Source of the DNA: Streptomyces albus subsp. albus
Lineage (GTDB): Bacteria; Actinomycetota; Actinomycetes; Streptomycetales; Streptomycetaceae
Reading direction: 5' to 3'
NCBI RefSeq assembly: GCF_000725885.1
Contig: NZ_JODR01000012.1
Coordinates: 124,001 to 188,000 of the forward strand
Length of the DNA: 64,000 nucleotides
The first letter of the stretch is position 1; each line of letters begins with the position of its first letter. This document shows, piece by piece, positions 55,595-64,000 of the stretch. The translations under genes were made by a program, and so were the position numbers. A model generated the notes under the pieces. It did not search any database, had not been told where the DNA came from, and saw only the letters and a program-made list of their open reading frames with translations.

Positions 55595-57874
55595 ATGACG
55601 CGGAAGGCTCCCTCCAGTGATCCCGTACAGGACGCGCCCCAGGTAGGGGCGCCCGCACACGCCGCCGCCGGGCTCCCGGCGGTCGCGCACTCGCTGCGGA
55701 TGGCGCGGCAGCAGATGGGGGTGAAGCGGACCGCGCTGACGCTGCTGCGGGTCAACCAGAAGGACGGCTTCGACTGCCCCGGCTGCGCCTGGCCGGAGGG
55801 TGACGAGCGGCACACCGCGGAGTTCTGCGAGAACGGCGCCAAGGCGGTGGCCGAGGAGGCGACCACCCGCCGGGTCACCCGGGCGTTCTTCGCCGAACAC
55901 CCGGTGGAGGACCTGGCCCGGCGCTCCGGCTACTGGCTCGGCCAGCAGGGGCGGCTGACCGAACCGATGTACCTGCCCGAGGGCGGCGACCGGTACGAGC
56001 CGATCAGCTGGGACGACGCCTTCGCGCTGATCGCCGAGGAGCTGCGGGCGCTGCCCTCGCCCGACGAGGCGGTCTTCTACACCTCCGGCCGCACCAGCAA
56101 CGAGGCCGCCTTCCTCTACCAGCTCTTCGCCCGCGAGTACGGCACCAACAACCTGCCCGACTGCTCCAACATGTGCCACGAGTCGTCCGGCTCCGCACTG
56201 ACCGAGACCCTCGGCGTCGGCAAGGGCAGCGTGCTGCTGGAGGACCTCTACAAGGCCGACCTGATCATCGTCGCGGGGCAGAACCCGGGCACCAACCACC
56301 CGCGGATGCTCTCCGCGCTGGAGAAGGCCAAGGCCGGCGGCGCGAGGATCATCACGGTGAACCCGCTGCCCGAGGCGGGCATGGAGCGGTTCAAGAACCC
56401 GCAGACCCCCAAGGGCCTGGCCGCGGGCGGCACCCCGCTGACCGATCTGTTCCTCCAGATCCGCATCGGCGGCGACCAGGCGCTCTTCCGCGCCCTGAAC
56501 CGGCTGATCCTGGAGCGGGACGCGGTCGACGAGGAGTTCGTCGGCGCGTACACCCACGGCTTCGAGGAGTTCGCCGAGGCGGCCCGCGCCGCCGGCTGGG
56601 ACGAGACGCTGGCCGCCACCGGCCTGGAGCGCGCCGAGATCGAACGCGCCCTGGAGATGGTGCTGGCCTCCCGCCGCACCGTGGTGTGCTGGGCGATGGG
56701 GCTCACCCAGCACAAGCACTCGGTGCCCACCATCCGCGAGGTCGTCAACTTCCTGCTGCTGCGCGGCAACATCGGCCGCCCCGGCGCCGGGGTCTGTCCC
56801 GTGCGCGGACACAGCAATGTGCAGGGCGACCGCACCATGGGCATCTTCGAGCGGCCCGCGCCCGCGTTCCTGGACGCGCTGGAGAAGGAGTTCGGCTTCG
56901 CCCCGCCGCGTGAGCACGGCTACGACGTGGTGCGGGCCATCCGCGCCATGCGCGACGGCAAGGTGAAGGTGTTCTTCGCCATGGGCGGCAACTTCGTGGC
57001 CGCCTCGCCCGACACGGAGGTGACCGAGGCCGCGATGCGCCGCGCGCGGCTGACCGTGCACGTGTCCACCAAGCTCAACCGGTCGCACTGCGTGACCGGC
57101 GCCCGGGCGCTGATCCTGCCCACCCTGGGCCGCACCGAGCGGGACACCGGGCCCGGCGGCGACCGGTTCGTGACCGTCGAGGACTCCATGGGGATGGTGC
57201 ACGCCTCCCGCGGCCGGCTGGCGCCGGCGAGCCCCCACCTGCTGTCCGAACCGGTGATCGTGGCGCGGCTGGCGCGGACCGTGCTGGGCGGGAAGTCGGC
57301 CACCCCGTGGGAGGAGCTGGCCGACGACTACGCCCTCATCCGTGACCGCATCGCGCGCGTGGTGCCCGGTTTCGAGGACTTCAACGCCAAGGTGGCGCGC
57401 CCCGGCGGGTTCGCCCTGCCGCACGCGCCCCGCGACGAGCGGCGCTTCCCCACCGCCACCGGCAAGGCCAACTTCACCGCGGCGCCCGTGGAGTACCCGC
57501 GTGTGCCCGAGGGCCGGCTGCTGCTGCAGACCCTGCGCTCGCACGACCAGTACAACACCACCGTCTACGGGCTCGACGACCGCTACCGCGGCATCAAGAA
57601 CGGCCGCCGCGTGGTGCTGGTGCGTCCCCAGGACGCGCTGCGGCTCGGCCTGCCCGACGGCTCGTACGCCGATCTGACCAGCGAGTGGAGCGACGGGCGG
57701 GAGCGGGTGGCGCGCGGCTTCCGCGTCGTCCACTACCCGACGGCACCCGGCTGCGCCGCCGCCTACTACCCGGAGACCAACGTCCTGGTGCCGCTGGACG
57801 CGACCGCCGACACCAGCAACACCCCCGCCAGCAAGTCCGTCGTGATCAGGCTCACTCCGGCCGAGGCCGGCTGA
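55595..57874 (+). CDS. FdhF/YdeP-family molybdopterin oxidoreductase
   Basis: 759-aa FdhF/YdeP-type molybdoenzyme. The N-terminal block KDGFDCPGCAWPEGDERHTAEFCENGAK is the cluster-binding start typical of YdeP. Mo-bis-MGD-binding regions follow: YTSGRTSNEAAFLYQLFAREYGTNNLPDCSNMCHESSG, NPGTNHPRMLSALEKAK, and the C-terminal MopB-type beta domain (TGKANFTAAP...). The family is usually of unknown substrate and needs FdhD for activation; no fdhD is in the window. The start is ATG 55595; GTG 55577 is an alternative, and there is no clear ribosome binding site for either. Confidence 0.9.
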   Translation: MTRKAPSSDPVQDAPQVGAPAHAAAGLPAVAHSLRMARQQMGVKRTALTLLRVNQKDGFDCPGCAWPEGDERHTAEFCENGAKAVAEEATTRRVTRAFFAEHPVEDLARRSGYWLGQQGRLTEPMYLPEGGDRYEPISWDDAFALIAEELRALPSPDEAVFYTSGRTSNEAAFLYQLFAREYGTNNLPDCSNMCHESSGSALTETLGVGKGSVLLEDLYKADLIIVAGQNPGTNHPRMLSALEKAKAGGARIITVNPLPEAGMERFKNPQTPKGLAAGGTPLTDLFLQIRIGGDQALFRALNRLILERDAVDEEFVGAYTHGFEEFAEAARAAGWDETLAATGLERAEIERALEMVLASRRTVVCWAMGLTQHKHSVPTIREVVNFLLLRGNIGRPGAGVCPVRGHSNVQGDRTMGIFERPAPAFLDALEKEFGFAPPREHGYDVVRAIRAMRDGKVKVFFAMGGNFVAASPDTEVTEAAMRRARLTVHVSTKLNRSHCVTGARALILPTLGRTERDTGPGGDRFVTVEDSMGMVHASRGRLAPASPHLLSEPVIVARLARTVLGGKSATPWEELADDYALIRDRIARVVPGFEDFNAKVARPGGFALPHAPRDERRFPTATGKANFTAAPVEYPRVPEGRLLLQTLRSHDQYNTTVYGLDDRYRGIKNGRRVVLVRPQDALRLGLPDGSYADLTSEWSDGRERVARGFRVVHYPTAPGCAAAYYPETNVLVPLDATADTSNTPASKSVVIRLTPAEAG

Positions 57875-57962
57875 GCGCGCCGCGGGCTTAAGCTCGGATC
57901 CGGCCGGTCGCGGCACAGGGCGGCCGGCCGGCCGAGGCGACAGACGATCGGAGCAGCGACGC

Positions 57963-58415
57963 ATGGGCGAGCAGGCCGGGACCGCATTCCCCCAGGAGAT
58001 CCTGGACCAGTGGGAGGGATCGGGAGTCGATCTTGCGGCGTACTTCTCCGCCGGCGCCCTCGGCGAACGCATGGGCCTGCGGATAGTCGAGGCGAGCCCC
58101 GAACGCGTCGTCGGCACGCTGCCCGTCGAGGGCAACACCCAGCCCTACGGGCTGCTGCACGGCGGCGCCTCTGCCGTGCTCGCCGAGACGCTGGGTTCGG
58201 TGGGCGCCATGCTGCACGGCGGCCCCGGCAAGGCCGCCGTGGGCGTCGATCTGAACTGCACCCACCACCGCGGGCTGCGCTCGGGCACCGTGACCGGGGT
58301 GGCGACCCCGCTGCACCGGGGGCGCTCGACGGCCACCTACGAGATCGCCGTCACCGACGAGGAGGGGCGCCGTGTGTGCTCCGCCCGTCTGACATGCCTG
58401 CTGCGGGACGCCTGA
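57963..58415 (+). CDS. PaaI-family hotdog thioesterase
   Basis: 150-aa hotdog-fold thioesterase, PaaI group: MGLRIVEASPERVVGTLPVEGNTQPYGLLHGGASAVLAETLGS contains the catalytic HGG region, and VGVDLNCTHHRGLRSGTVTGVATPLHRGR follows. It hydrolyses acyl- or aryl-CoA thioesters in the cytoplasm. The start is ATG 57963 behind GGAGCAGC. It lies 88 bases after the molybdoenzyme gene on the same strand, so co-transcription is possible; a link to aromatic acid metabolism is inference. Confidence 0.92.
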   Translation: MGEQAGTAFPQEILDQWEGSGVDLAAYFSAGALGERMGLRIVEASPERVVGTLPVEGNTQPYGLLHGGASAVLAETLGSVGAMLHGGPGKAAVGVDLNCTHHRGLRSGTVTGVATPLHRGRSTATYEIAVTDEEGRRVCSARLTCLLRDA

Positions 58416-58546
58416 CAGCCGGACGAGCAGCACCCGCACTCCCAGGGCACCCCACCGGTACGGCGCCCGCCTGTTGCGGCGCCGCCCCTTCCGCCGGATT
58501 CTGACCGGTGTGGCCGCGCGCCGCACCGGCGCGGGAGGGGGGCAGC

Positions 58547-59125
58547 GTGGGGGACGTCATCACCGGCGGCGGAAACGGGCCCGGGCTCTTCGAGCGGTGG
58601 TACGGGCTGCCGGCGCGCATCCGGCGGCCGGCCGCCGCACTCGCCGTCGCCGCGGTGCTCGCGGGCGGCGTGGCCGGCCACGCCCTCACCCGGCCCCGGC
58701 CCGGACCGCCTCCGGCGCATGCCGCCGTGCACCGCGTGCCGTACCCGGTGCACAGCACACGCCTCGCCTGGGCGGGGCTCGACCGGGTGGACACCGCCGC
58801 CCGCACCTTCCGGGTGGGCCTGCGCGTCGACACCGACGACCCCGTGCTGGTGCGGCGCGTCACCCAGACCTATGACGCGCTGGAGATGGAACTGGTCCCT
58901 CCGCGGACGGTCGTGGTACGGCCCGGACGGCCCGTGCGCGTGTGGGCGAAAGCCCGAGTCAACTCCTGCCACACCCTTCCCATAGAGGCCCGCCACCCCT
59001 TCCTCGAGGTGACGCTGTGTAACGCCCGCGCGGCTCAGGAAGTCTCCTTCCTCCCCGGGCGTGATTACGCACGGACACTCACCCGTACGCTCCGTACGCT
59101 ATGCGGACCCTCGGCCGGTCCTTGA
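58547..59125 (+). CDS. Membrane-anchored protein of unknown function
   Basis: 192-aa protein. Residues about 27-50 are a single membrane anchor (RRPAAALAVAAVLAGGVAGHAL), so the remaining 140 residues lie outside the cell. Their pattern (RLAWAGLDRVDTAARTFRVGLRVDTDDPVLVRRVTQTYDALEMELVPP) is a beta-sandwich-like domain with two Cys (NSCHTLP, VTLCNAR) that could form a disulfide. It resembles the Tat/secretory unknowns annotated at this point in Streptomyces genomes, upstream of the liv operon. The start GTG 58547 lies behind GGGAGGGGGG. Function unknown. Confidence 0.75.
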   Translation: MGDVITGGGNGPGLFERWYGLPARIRRPAAALAVAAVLAGGVAGHALTRPRPGPPPAHAAVHRVPYPVHSTRLAWAGLDRVDTAARTFRVGLRVDTDDPVLVRRVTQTYDALEMELVPPRTVVVRPGRPVRVWAKARVNSCHTLPIEARHPFLEVTLCNARAAQEVSFLPGRDYARTLTRTLRTLCGPSAGP

Positions 59126-59425
59126 TCGGTGACCTTGCGGACCAACTGCGGCTTCGGCCCGCGCAACGCGTCCGCCATCTCCCCGAAACGAAGGGGAAGT
59201 TGACACAAGATCAGCTTGAGGCCGGGCCGTTGTGTGACGGTGATAACAAGACAGTCACATCCTCGACTTGACCTCTGCCCGTCTTCACAACCTCCCCTTA
59301 GAGTCACCGCCAGTCACCGCGCCGCCGGGCGTGCATGACAAAGCACCGATCTGTACCACTCGTACGGCCCGGCGCGCGATACGGCCACTCACGTCATGAG
59401 GGCCGCCTCGGGGAAAGGACTGATC
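59126..59425. other. 300-base upstream region of the liv operon
   Basis: The left part is unremarkable. An inverted repeat TGTGAC-N15-GTCACA at 59233-59259 lies near several TTGAC boxes (59201 and 59270 regions). TTAGAGT near 59296-59302 could be a -10, but spacing to a -35 is poor. The liv operon promoter is here; its exact form is unresolved. Confidence 0.45.
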
Positions 59426-60679
59426 GTGCGTCACCGTTCCTTGCTCGTACTCACCACCACCGTCACGGTGGGCGCTCTCACCCTGTCGGCGTGCGGCTCG
59501 CGCGACGACAAGTCCGGCGGCGGTGACAGCGGTGCCAAGACCACCGTCGTCATCGGCGTCGACGCACCACTGACGGGCGATCTGTCCGCACTGGGCCAAG
59601 GCATCAAGAACTCCAGCGACCTCGCCGTCAGGACCGCGAACAAGAACAACGAGGTCGACGGCGTCACCTTCAAGATCCAGGCGCTGGACGACCAGGGCCA
59701 GGCCGGCACCGGCCAGCAGAACGCCACCAAGTTCGTCGGCAACCCGGACGTCATCGGCGTCGTCGGGCCCCTCAACTCGCACGTCGGCCAGTCCATGCAG
59801 AAGGTGTTCGGCAACGCGGACCTCGTCCAGGTCTCGCCCGCCACCACCGCCCCCGAGCTCACCCAGGGCCCCAACTGGCAGAAGGGCAGCAAGAAGCGGC
59901 TCTTCGACACCTACTACCGCACCTGCGCCACCGACGCCGTGCAGGGCCCGTACGCCGCCCAGTACCTGTACACCAAGCGCAAGCTGAAGAAGGCGTACAT
60001 CATCGACGACAAGAAGACCTACGGCGCCGGACTGGCCGGCACCTTCACCGACGAGTTCAAGAAACTCGGCGGCAAGGTCGTGGGCACCGACCACATCAAC
60101 CCCGACGACCGTGACTTCTCCGCCGTCGCCACCAAGGTCGCCAAGTCCAAGGCCGACTTCGTCTACTACGGCGGCGAATACCCGGCCGGCGCCCCGCTCA
60201 GCGCCCAGATCAGCAAGGCCGGCTCCAAGGCACTGGTCGTCGGCGGCGACGCCCTCTACAGCGACGAGTACGTCAAACTCGGCAAGAAGAACGTCGAAGG
60301 CGACCTGGCCACCTCCGTCGGCGCCCCGCTGGAGACCCTCGACACCGCCAAGGCGTTCATGAAGAACTACAAGGCGGCCGGCTACAAGCTGCCCTACGAG
60401 GCATACGGCGGCTACGCCTACGACAGCACCTGGGCCGTCATCCAGGCCGTCAAGGCGGTCGTCGAGAAGAACGACGGCAAGCTGCCCGGCAGCGCCGACA
60501 ACCGGGACGAGGCCCGCAAGCAGATCAACGAGGCCATGAAGGACGTCAGCTTCGACGGCGTCACCGGCCAGGTCGCCTTCGACAAGTACGGCGACACCAC
60601 CAACAAGCAGCTGTCCGTGTACGAGGTCAAGAACGGCAAGCACAAGCCCGTACAGACCGGGACGTTCCAGGAGAACTGA
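59426..60679 (+). CDS. livK: Branched-chain amino acid ABC transporter, substrate-binding lipoprotein
   Basis: 417-aa periplasmic-binding-protein type I (LivJ/LivK family) made as a lipoprotein: the signal VRHRSLLVLTTTVTVGALTL ends at a lipobox LSAC with Cys23. The mature domain has GVDAPLTGDLSALGQGIKNSSDLAVR (about 45), VVGPLNSHVGQSMQKVFGNADLVQVSP, and DTYYRTCATDAVQGPYAAQYL. It captures leucine, isoleucine, valine or related acids outside the membrane. The start GTG 59426 follows AAAGGAC. First gene of the livK-livH-livM-livG unit. Confidence 0.95.
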   Translation: MRHRSLLVLTTTVTVGALTLSACGSRDDKSGGGDSGAKTTVVIGVDAPLTGDLSALGQGIKNSSDLAVRTANKNNEVDGVTFKIQALDDQGQAGTGQQNATKFVGNPDVIGVVGPLNSHVGQSMQKVFGNADLVQVSPATTAPELTQGPNWQKGSKKRLFDTYYRTCATDAVQGPYAAQYLYTKRKLKKAYIIDDKKTYGAGLAGTFTDEFKKLGGKVVGTDHINPDDRDFSAVATKVAKSKADFVYYGGEYPAGAPLSAQISKAGSKALVVGGDALYSDEYVKLGKKNVEGDLATSVGAPLETLDTAKAFMKNYKAAGYKLPYEAYGGYAYDSTWAVIQAVKAVVEKNDGKLPGSADNRDEARKQINEAMKDVSFDGVTGQVAFDKYGDTTNKQLSVYEVKNGKHKPVQTGTFQEN

Positions 60680-60786
60680 CCCGCACCGCCGCCCCACCCC
60701 GCCCCAACAGAACGCACCTCATGCCGCGCGGGGGCGCTCCCAGGCGCCCCCGCGCAGGCATATCTGACACACCCAAGGAGTCCCCG

Positions 60787-61716
60787 GTGCACGGTCTGCC
60801 GGATCAGCTGGCGAACGGACTCGCACTCGGCGCGTTGTACGGCCTCATCGCGATCGGGTACACGATGGTCTACGGCATCGTCCAGCTCATCAACTTCGCC
60901 CACGGCGAGATATTCATGATCGGCGGCTTCGGCGCGCTGACCGCCTACCTGTGGCTGCCCGACGGCACGGGCCTCGCCCTCGCCCTCCCCCTGATGATCC
61001 TGCTCGGCGTGGTCAGCGCCGTGCTCGTCGCCGTCGGAGCCGAACGCTTCGCCTACCGCCCGCTGCGCGGCGGGCCCCGCCTCTCCCCGCTGATCACCGC
61101 GATCGGCCTCTCCCTCGCCCTCCAGCAAGCCGTCTGGGCCTTCTACCCCGACGCCAAGAAAGCCCGGCCCTTCCCGCAGATCGGCGGCGCCGACCTCGAC
61201 CTCGGCTTCGTCACCCTCTCCCGCGAAGACCTCTTCATCTTCGTCTCCGCCCCCATCTGCATGCTCGCCCTCGGCCTGTTCGTCGCCAAGACCCGCACCG
61301 GACGCGCCATGCAGGCCACCTCGCAGGACCCCGACACCGCCAAACTGATGGGCATCAACACCGACCGCATCATCGTGATGGCCTTCGCCATCGGTGCCGC
61401 GTTCGCCGCCGTCGCCGCCATCGCCCAGGGCTTCAAGACCGGCGAGGTCAACTTCCGGATGGGCTTCATCGCCGGCCTCAAAGCCTTCACCGCCGCCGTC
61501 CTCGGCGGCATCGGCAACATCTACGGCGCCATGGTCGGCGGCCTCGTCCTCGGCGTCGCCGAAGCCATGGCCACCGCCTACATCGGCGACATCCCCGGAC
61601 TCGAACAGTTCGGCGGCGGCTCCTGGAAGGACGTATGGGCCTTCATCCTGCTCATCCTCGTCCTGCTCCTACGACCCCAGGGCATCCTCGGCGAACGCCT
61701 CGCGGATCGGGCGTGA
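60787..61716 (+). CDS. livH: Branched-chain amino acid ABC transporter permease LivH
   Basis: 309-aa integral membrane permease with about 8 membrane helices. The LivH start LANGLALGALYGLIAIGYTMVYGIVQLINFAHGEIFMIG is unmistakable, and the EAA-type loop is GRAMQATSQDPDTAKLMGINTDRII. The start GTG 60787 is ideally placed behind AAGGAG. The stop overlaps the livM start (GTGA). The 107-base gap to livK is short enough for one operon. Confidence 0.96.
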   Translation: MHGLPDQLANGLALGALYGLIAIGYTMVYGIVQLINFAHGEIFMIGGFGALTAYLWLPDGTGLALALPLMILLGVVSAVLVAVGAERFAYRPLRGGPRLSPLITAIGLSLALQQAVWAFYPDAKKARPFPQIGGADLDLGFVTLSREDLFIFVSAPICMLALGLFVAKTRTGRAMQATSQDPDTAKLMGINTDRIIVMAFAIGAAFAAVAAIAQGFKTGEVNFRMGFIAGLKAFTAAVLGGIGNIYGAMVGGLVLGVAEAMATAYIGDIPGLEQFGGGSWKDVWAFILLILVLLLRPQGILGERLADRA

Positions 61717-63560
61717 TACCCATGACGACACAGCACACCGACCTCACCACAGCCGGCGACGGACCCGCCCCCACCACCGCGGGCCGCCCACCCCTCCCCC
61801 TCAACGCCGACCCGCACACCAGCCGCCGCCTCGGCCGCCTGCTGACCGGCGCCGGAGCCGTCCTGTCCTTCGCCGCCACCATGCTGCCCTGGACCTGGAC
61901 CGCCGAGTTCCCCGGCGACCTGACCATCGCCTTCTACCCGGCCGGACTCCAGCTCCTCACCCTCGCCGCCGCCCTGCTGACCGCCGCCCTGCTGCTGGCC
62001 TCAGCCGGCGTCACCGGACTGCGCTGGCTCACCCCCGGCGGCAAACACAGCGCACTGCTGCTGATGACCCTCGCCAACCTCGGCGTCACCTGGTACACCG
62101 CCGGAGCCATCGCCACCGAACTCGGCGGCCTCGTCAACTTCGAACCCGGCATGTGGATCGGCGTCGCCGGCACCCTCCTCGCCGTCATCGGCGCCCTCGC
62201 CCTCCCCACCGACCTGCCCCCCGGCGCCGACGGCGGCACCCCGGCAGCCGGCCCCTGGCAACGGCTGCGCCACGCCTTCAAAGCACCCGCACCCGGCAGC
62301 CCCGCACCCCTGCCCGGCTGGGCCGAGATCCTCATCATCTGCGCTTCCTGCGCCATCGGCCTGTACGCCTTCGCCTACGGCATCGAAGCCGAGGACGGCC
62401 CGCCCTTCATCGGCTTCCTCGTCATGGCCGCCTTCGCCGCCCCCGCCCTCGGCAAAGCCGGACTCTTCCGGCGGCTGTCCGCACTGACCGCACGCCACCG
62501 CGGCGTCACCCTCGCCGCCGCCTTCGCCGCGGCGCTGCTCTTCCCCGTCACCCAGAGCAACGAGGCCTACACCAACATCGCCGTCAGCGTACTGATCTTC
62601 GCCACCGTCGCCCTCGGCCTCAACATGGTCGTCGGCCTCGCCGGCATCCTCGACCTGGGATACGTCGCCTTCCTCGGCGTCGGCGCCTACACCGCCGCCC
62701 TCGTCTCCGGGGCCGAGACCTCCTCCATCGGCCTGCACGTCCCCTTCTGGGCAGCCGTCCTCATCGGCGCCGCCGTCGCCCTCGTCTTCGGCCTCGTCAT
62801 CGGCTTCCCCTCACTGCGACTGCACGGCGACTACCTCGCCATCGTCACCCTCGGCTTCGGAGAGATCTTCCGCATCTCCGTCCAGAACCTCGACGGCGAC
62901 TCCGGCCCCAACGTCACCAACGGGCCCAACGGCATCCCCAACATCCCCGACCTGGAGATCTTCGGCTTCAACTTCGGCGACGAACACACCCTCCTCGGCT
63001 TCGAACTCGGCAGGTTCGCCAACTACTACCTGCTCATGCTGCTGTTCACCGCCCTCGTCGTCACCGTCTTCCGGCGCTCCGACAACTCCCGCATCGGCCG
63101 CGCCTGGATCGCCATCCGCGAGGACGAGACCGCGGCCCGCGCCATGGGCGTCAACGCCTTCCGCCTCAAACTCATGGCCTTCGCCCTCGGCGCCACCCTC
63201 GCCGGCATGGCCGGCACCGTCCTCGCCCACGTCGAGTTCTCCGTCAACCCCGAGTCGTACAAATTCGTCCACACCGCACCCCCCAACTCCGCCTTCCTCC
63301 TCATCGCCGTCATCCTCGGCGGCATGGGCACCGTCAGCGGACCCCTCATCGGCGCGGCCCTGCTCTACCTCATCCCGGCCAAACTCCAGTTCATGGCCGA
63401 CTACCAGCTGCTGCTCTTCGGCATCGCCCTCATCCTGCTCATGCGGTTCCGGCCCGAAGGCCTCATCGCCGACCGGCGCAAACAGCTGGAGTTCCACGAG
63501 ACGGGACAACTCGACATACCCGCCCCAGCCACCGCCGGCCTCGGCAAGACGGAGGCGTGA
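61713..63560 (+). CDS. livM: Branched-chain amino acid ABC transporter permease LivM, long form
   Basis: 615-aa permease, nearly twice the E. coli LivM length. The C-terminal 330 residues are standard LivM (NMVVGLAGILDLGYVAFLGVGAYTAALV, then SLRLHGDYLAIVTLGFGEIFRI and GRAWIAIREDETAARAMGVNAFRLKLMAFALGA). The N-terminal 270 residues add about six further membrane helices (SFAATMLPWTWTAEF, LLTLAAALLTAALLLA and others) and a Pro-rich loop. This long form is usual in Streptomyces. The GTG start overlaps the livH stop; ATG 61722 (MTTQHTD) is an alternative. Confidence 0.94.
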   Translation: MIPMTTQHTDLTTAGDGPAPTTAGRPPLPLNADPHTSRRLGRLLTGAGAVLSFAATMLPWTWTAEFPGDLTIAFYPAGLQLLTLAAALLTAALLLASAGVTGLRWLTPGGKHSALLLMTLANLGVTWYTAGAIATELGGLVNFEPGMWIGVAGTLLAVIGALALPTDLPPGADGGTPAAGPWQRLRHAFKAPAPGSPAPLPGWAEILIICASCAIGLYAFAYGIEAEDGPPFIGFLVMAAFAAPALGKAGLFRRLSALTARHRGVTLAAAFAAALLFPVTQSNEAYTNIAVSVLIFATVALGLNMVVGLAGILDLGYVAFLGVGAYTAALVSGAETSSIGLHVPFWAAVLIGAAVALVFGLVIGFPSLRLHGDYLAIVTLGFGEIFRISVQNLDGDSGPNVTNGPNGIPNIPDLEIFGFNFGDEHTLLGFELGRFANYYLLMLLFTALVVTVFRRSDNSRIGRAWIAIREDETAARAMGVNAFRLKLMAFALGATLAGMAGTVLAHVEFSVNPESYKFVHTAPPNSAFLLIAVILGGMGTVSGPLIGAALLYLIPAKLQFMADYQLLLFGIALILLMRFRPEGLIADRRKQLEFHETGQLDIPAPATAGLGKTEA

Positions 63561-63566
63561 GACCAG

Positions 63567-64000
63567 ATGACGACCACCCCGACCACCGACAGCGCCCCCG
63601 CCCCCCGCAGCGGCACGGGCGGCGCCGTCCTCGAAGCCTCCGGCGTCACCATGCGCTTCGGCGGCCTGACCGCCGTCCGCGACGTCGACCTCACCGTCCG
63701 CGCCGGCGAGATCGTCGGCCTCATCGGACCCAACGGCGCCGGCAAGACCACCTTCTTCAACTGCCTCACCGGGCTCTACATCCCCACCGAAGGCACCGTC
63801 CGCTACAAAGGCACCGTCCTGCCCCACCGCTCACATCTGGTCACCCAGGCAGGCATCGCCCGCACCTTCCAGAACATCCGCCTCTTCGCCAACATGACCG
63901 TCCTGGAAAACGTCCTCGTCGGCCGCCACACCCGCACCCACGAAGGACTCCTGTCCGCACTCGTGCGCGGCCCCGGCTTCCGCCGCGCCGAACGCGACTC
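63567..64000 (+). CDS. livG: Branched-chain amino acid ABC transporter ATPase LivG, N-terminal part
   Basis: The first 144 codons of an ABC ATPase; the gene runs off the right edge. The core starts VLEASGVTMRFGGLTAVRDVD, with Walker A GLIGPNGAGKTTFFNCLTGL, then the Q-loop region IARTFQNIRLFANMTVLENVLVGRH, all LivG-type. It hydrolyses ATP to drive import through LivH/LivM. The ATG is 6 bases past livM, in the same operon. LivF would be expected next. Confidence 0.96.
   Translation, partial: MTTTPTTDSAPAPRSGTGGAVLEASGVTMRFGGLTAVRDVDLTVRAGEIVGLIGPNGAGKTTFFNCLTGLYIPTEGTVRYKGTVLPHRSHLVTQAGIARTFQNIRLFANMTVLENVLVGRHTRTHEGLLSALVRGPGFRRAERD

Noticed and set aside
59233..59259. A CRP site upstream of livK
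   Set aside because: The TGTGAC/GTCACA arms are 15 bases apart, too far for the usual TGTGA-N6-TCACA spacing.

Overview
The window is 64 kb of very high-GC actinobacterial chromosome, almost certainly Streptomyces. The evidence is the GC-rich codon bias, frequent GTG starts, the developmental regulator gene whiA in its usual cluster, and gene content that matches the conserved core of Streptomyces chromosomes (gap, whiA, yvcK, rapZ, uvrC; uvrA; terC/terD; uvrB, glpQ; coaE, rpsA; polA; the liv operon). I see no rRNA, tRNA, CRISPR array, insertion sequence, prophage or chromosomal origin. Both ends cut genes: gap at the left and livG at the right.

Layout. 1-5.6 kb (minus strand): a tightly overlapping operon uvrC-rapZ-yvcK-whiA, followed by gap. 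5.6-10.2 kb: a metallo-beta-lactamase-fold hydrolase and a mycothiol-dependent-type enzyme, divergent from uvrA. 10.3-16.7 kb: a Rieske lipoprotein, a sugar-porter-type MFS gene and a large secreted phosphodiester glycosidase/metallophosphoesterase fusion. 16.7-21.0 kb: a ter group (terC under a manganese-riboswitch-like leader, a TerD protein with a large C-terminal extension, and a canonical terD). 21.2-25.4 kb: uvrB, divergent glycerophosphodiesterase with candidate PHO boxes, and ogt. 25.4-32.4 kb: MFS transporter, PIG-L deacetylase, a PH-like membrane protein with a Gln/Pro tail, GNAT, XRE-cupin regulator, a TrxR-like flavoprotein and a methyltransferase. 32.4-38.8 kb: a SNF2 helicase/SWIM zinc-finger pair preceded by a small protein with a RHIM-like C-terminal motif. 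38.8-49.5 kb: an amidase with a repetitive insert, TPR protein, coaE, PAC2 protein, rpsA, methyltransferase, hrpB, DUF3068 protein and a 44-aa membrane peptide. 50.4-59.1 kb: lytic transglycosylase, polA, an FdhF/YdeP-type molybdoenzyme, a hotdog thioesterase and a membrane-anchored unknown. 59.4-64 kb: a branched-chain amino acid ABC transporter (livK-livH-livM-livG).

Functional themes. All three excinuclease subunits (uvrA, uvrB, uvrC), DNA polymerase I and an alkyl-DNA repair protein lie within 52 kb, though in separate transcription units. Metal and stress handling (TerC/TerD) sits between uvrA and uvrB. Housekeeping genes (rpsA, coaE, polA, liv) fill the right half.

The most unusual aspect is the amount of short tandem repetition. 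Degenerate minisatellite-like arrays occupy several intergenic regions (about 10.8-11.1, 32.4-32.75 and 49.7-50.3 kb), and in-frame repeats swell linkers or even a catalytic domain (TerD fusion, amidase, flavoprotein tail, PH-like protein). The strongest regulatory observation is the terC leader, where the 3-prime strand of the predicted riboswitch P1 helix can instead pair perfectly with the Shine-Dalgarno sequence. The best candidate for something under-described is the small RHIM-like protein upstream of the SNF2/SWIM pair.
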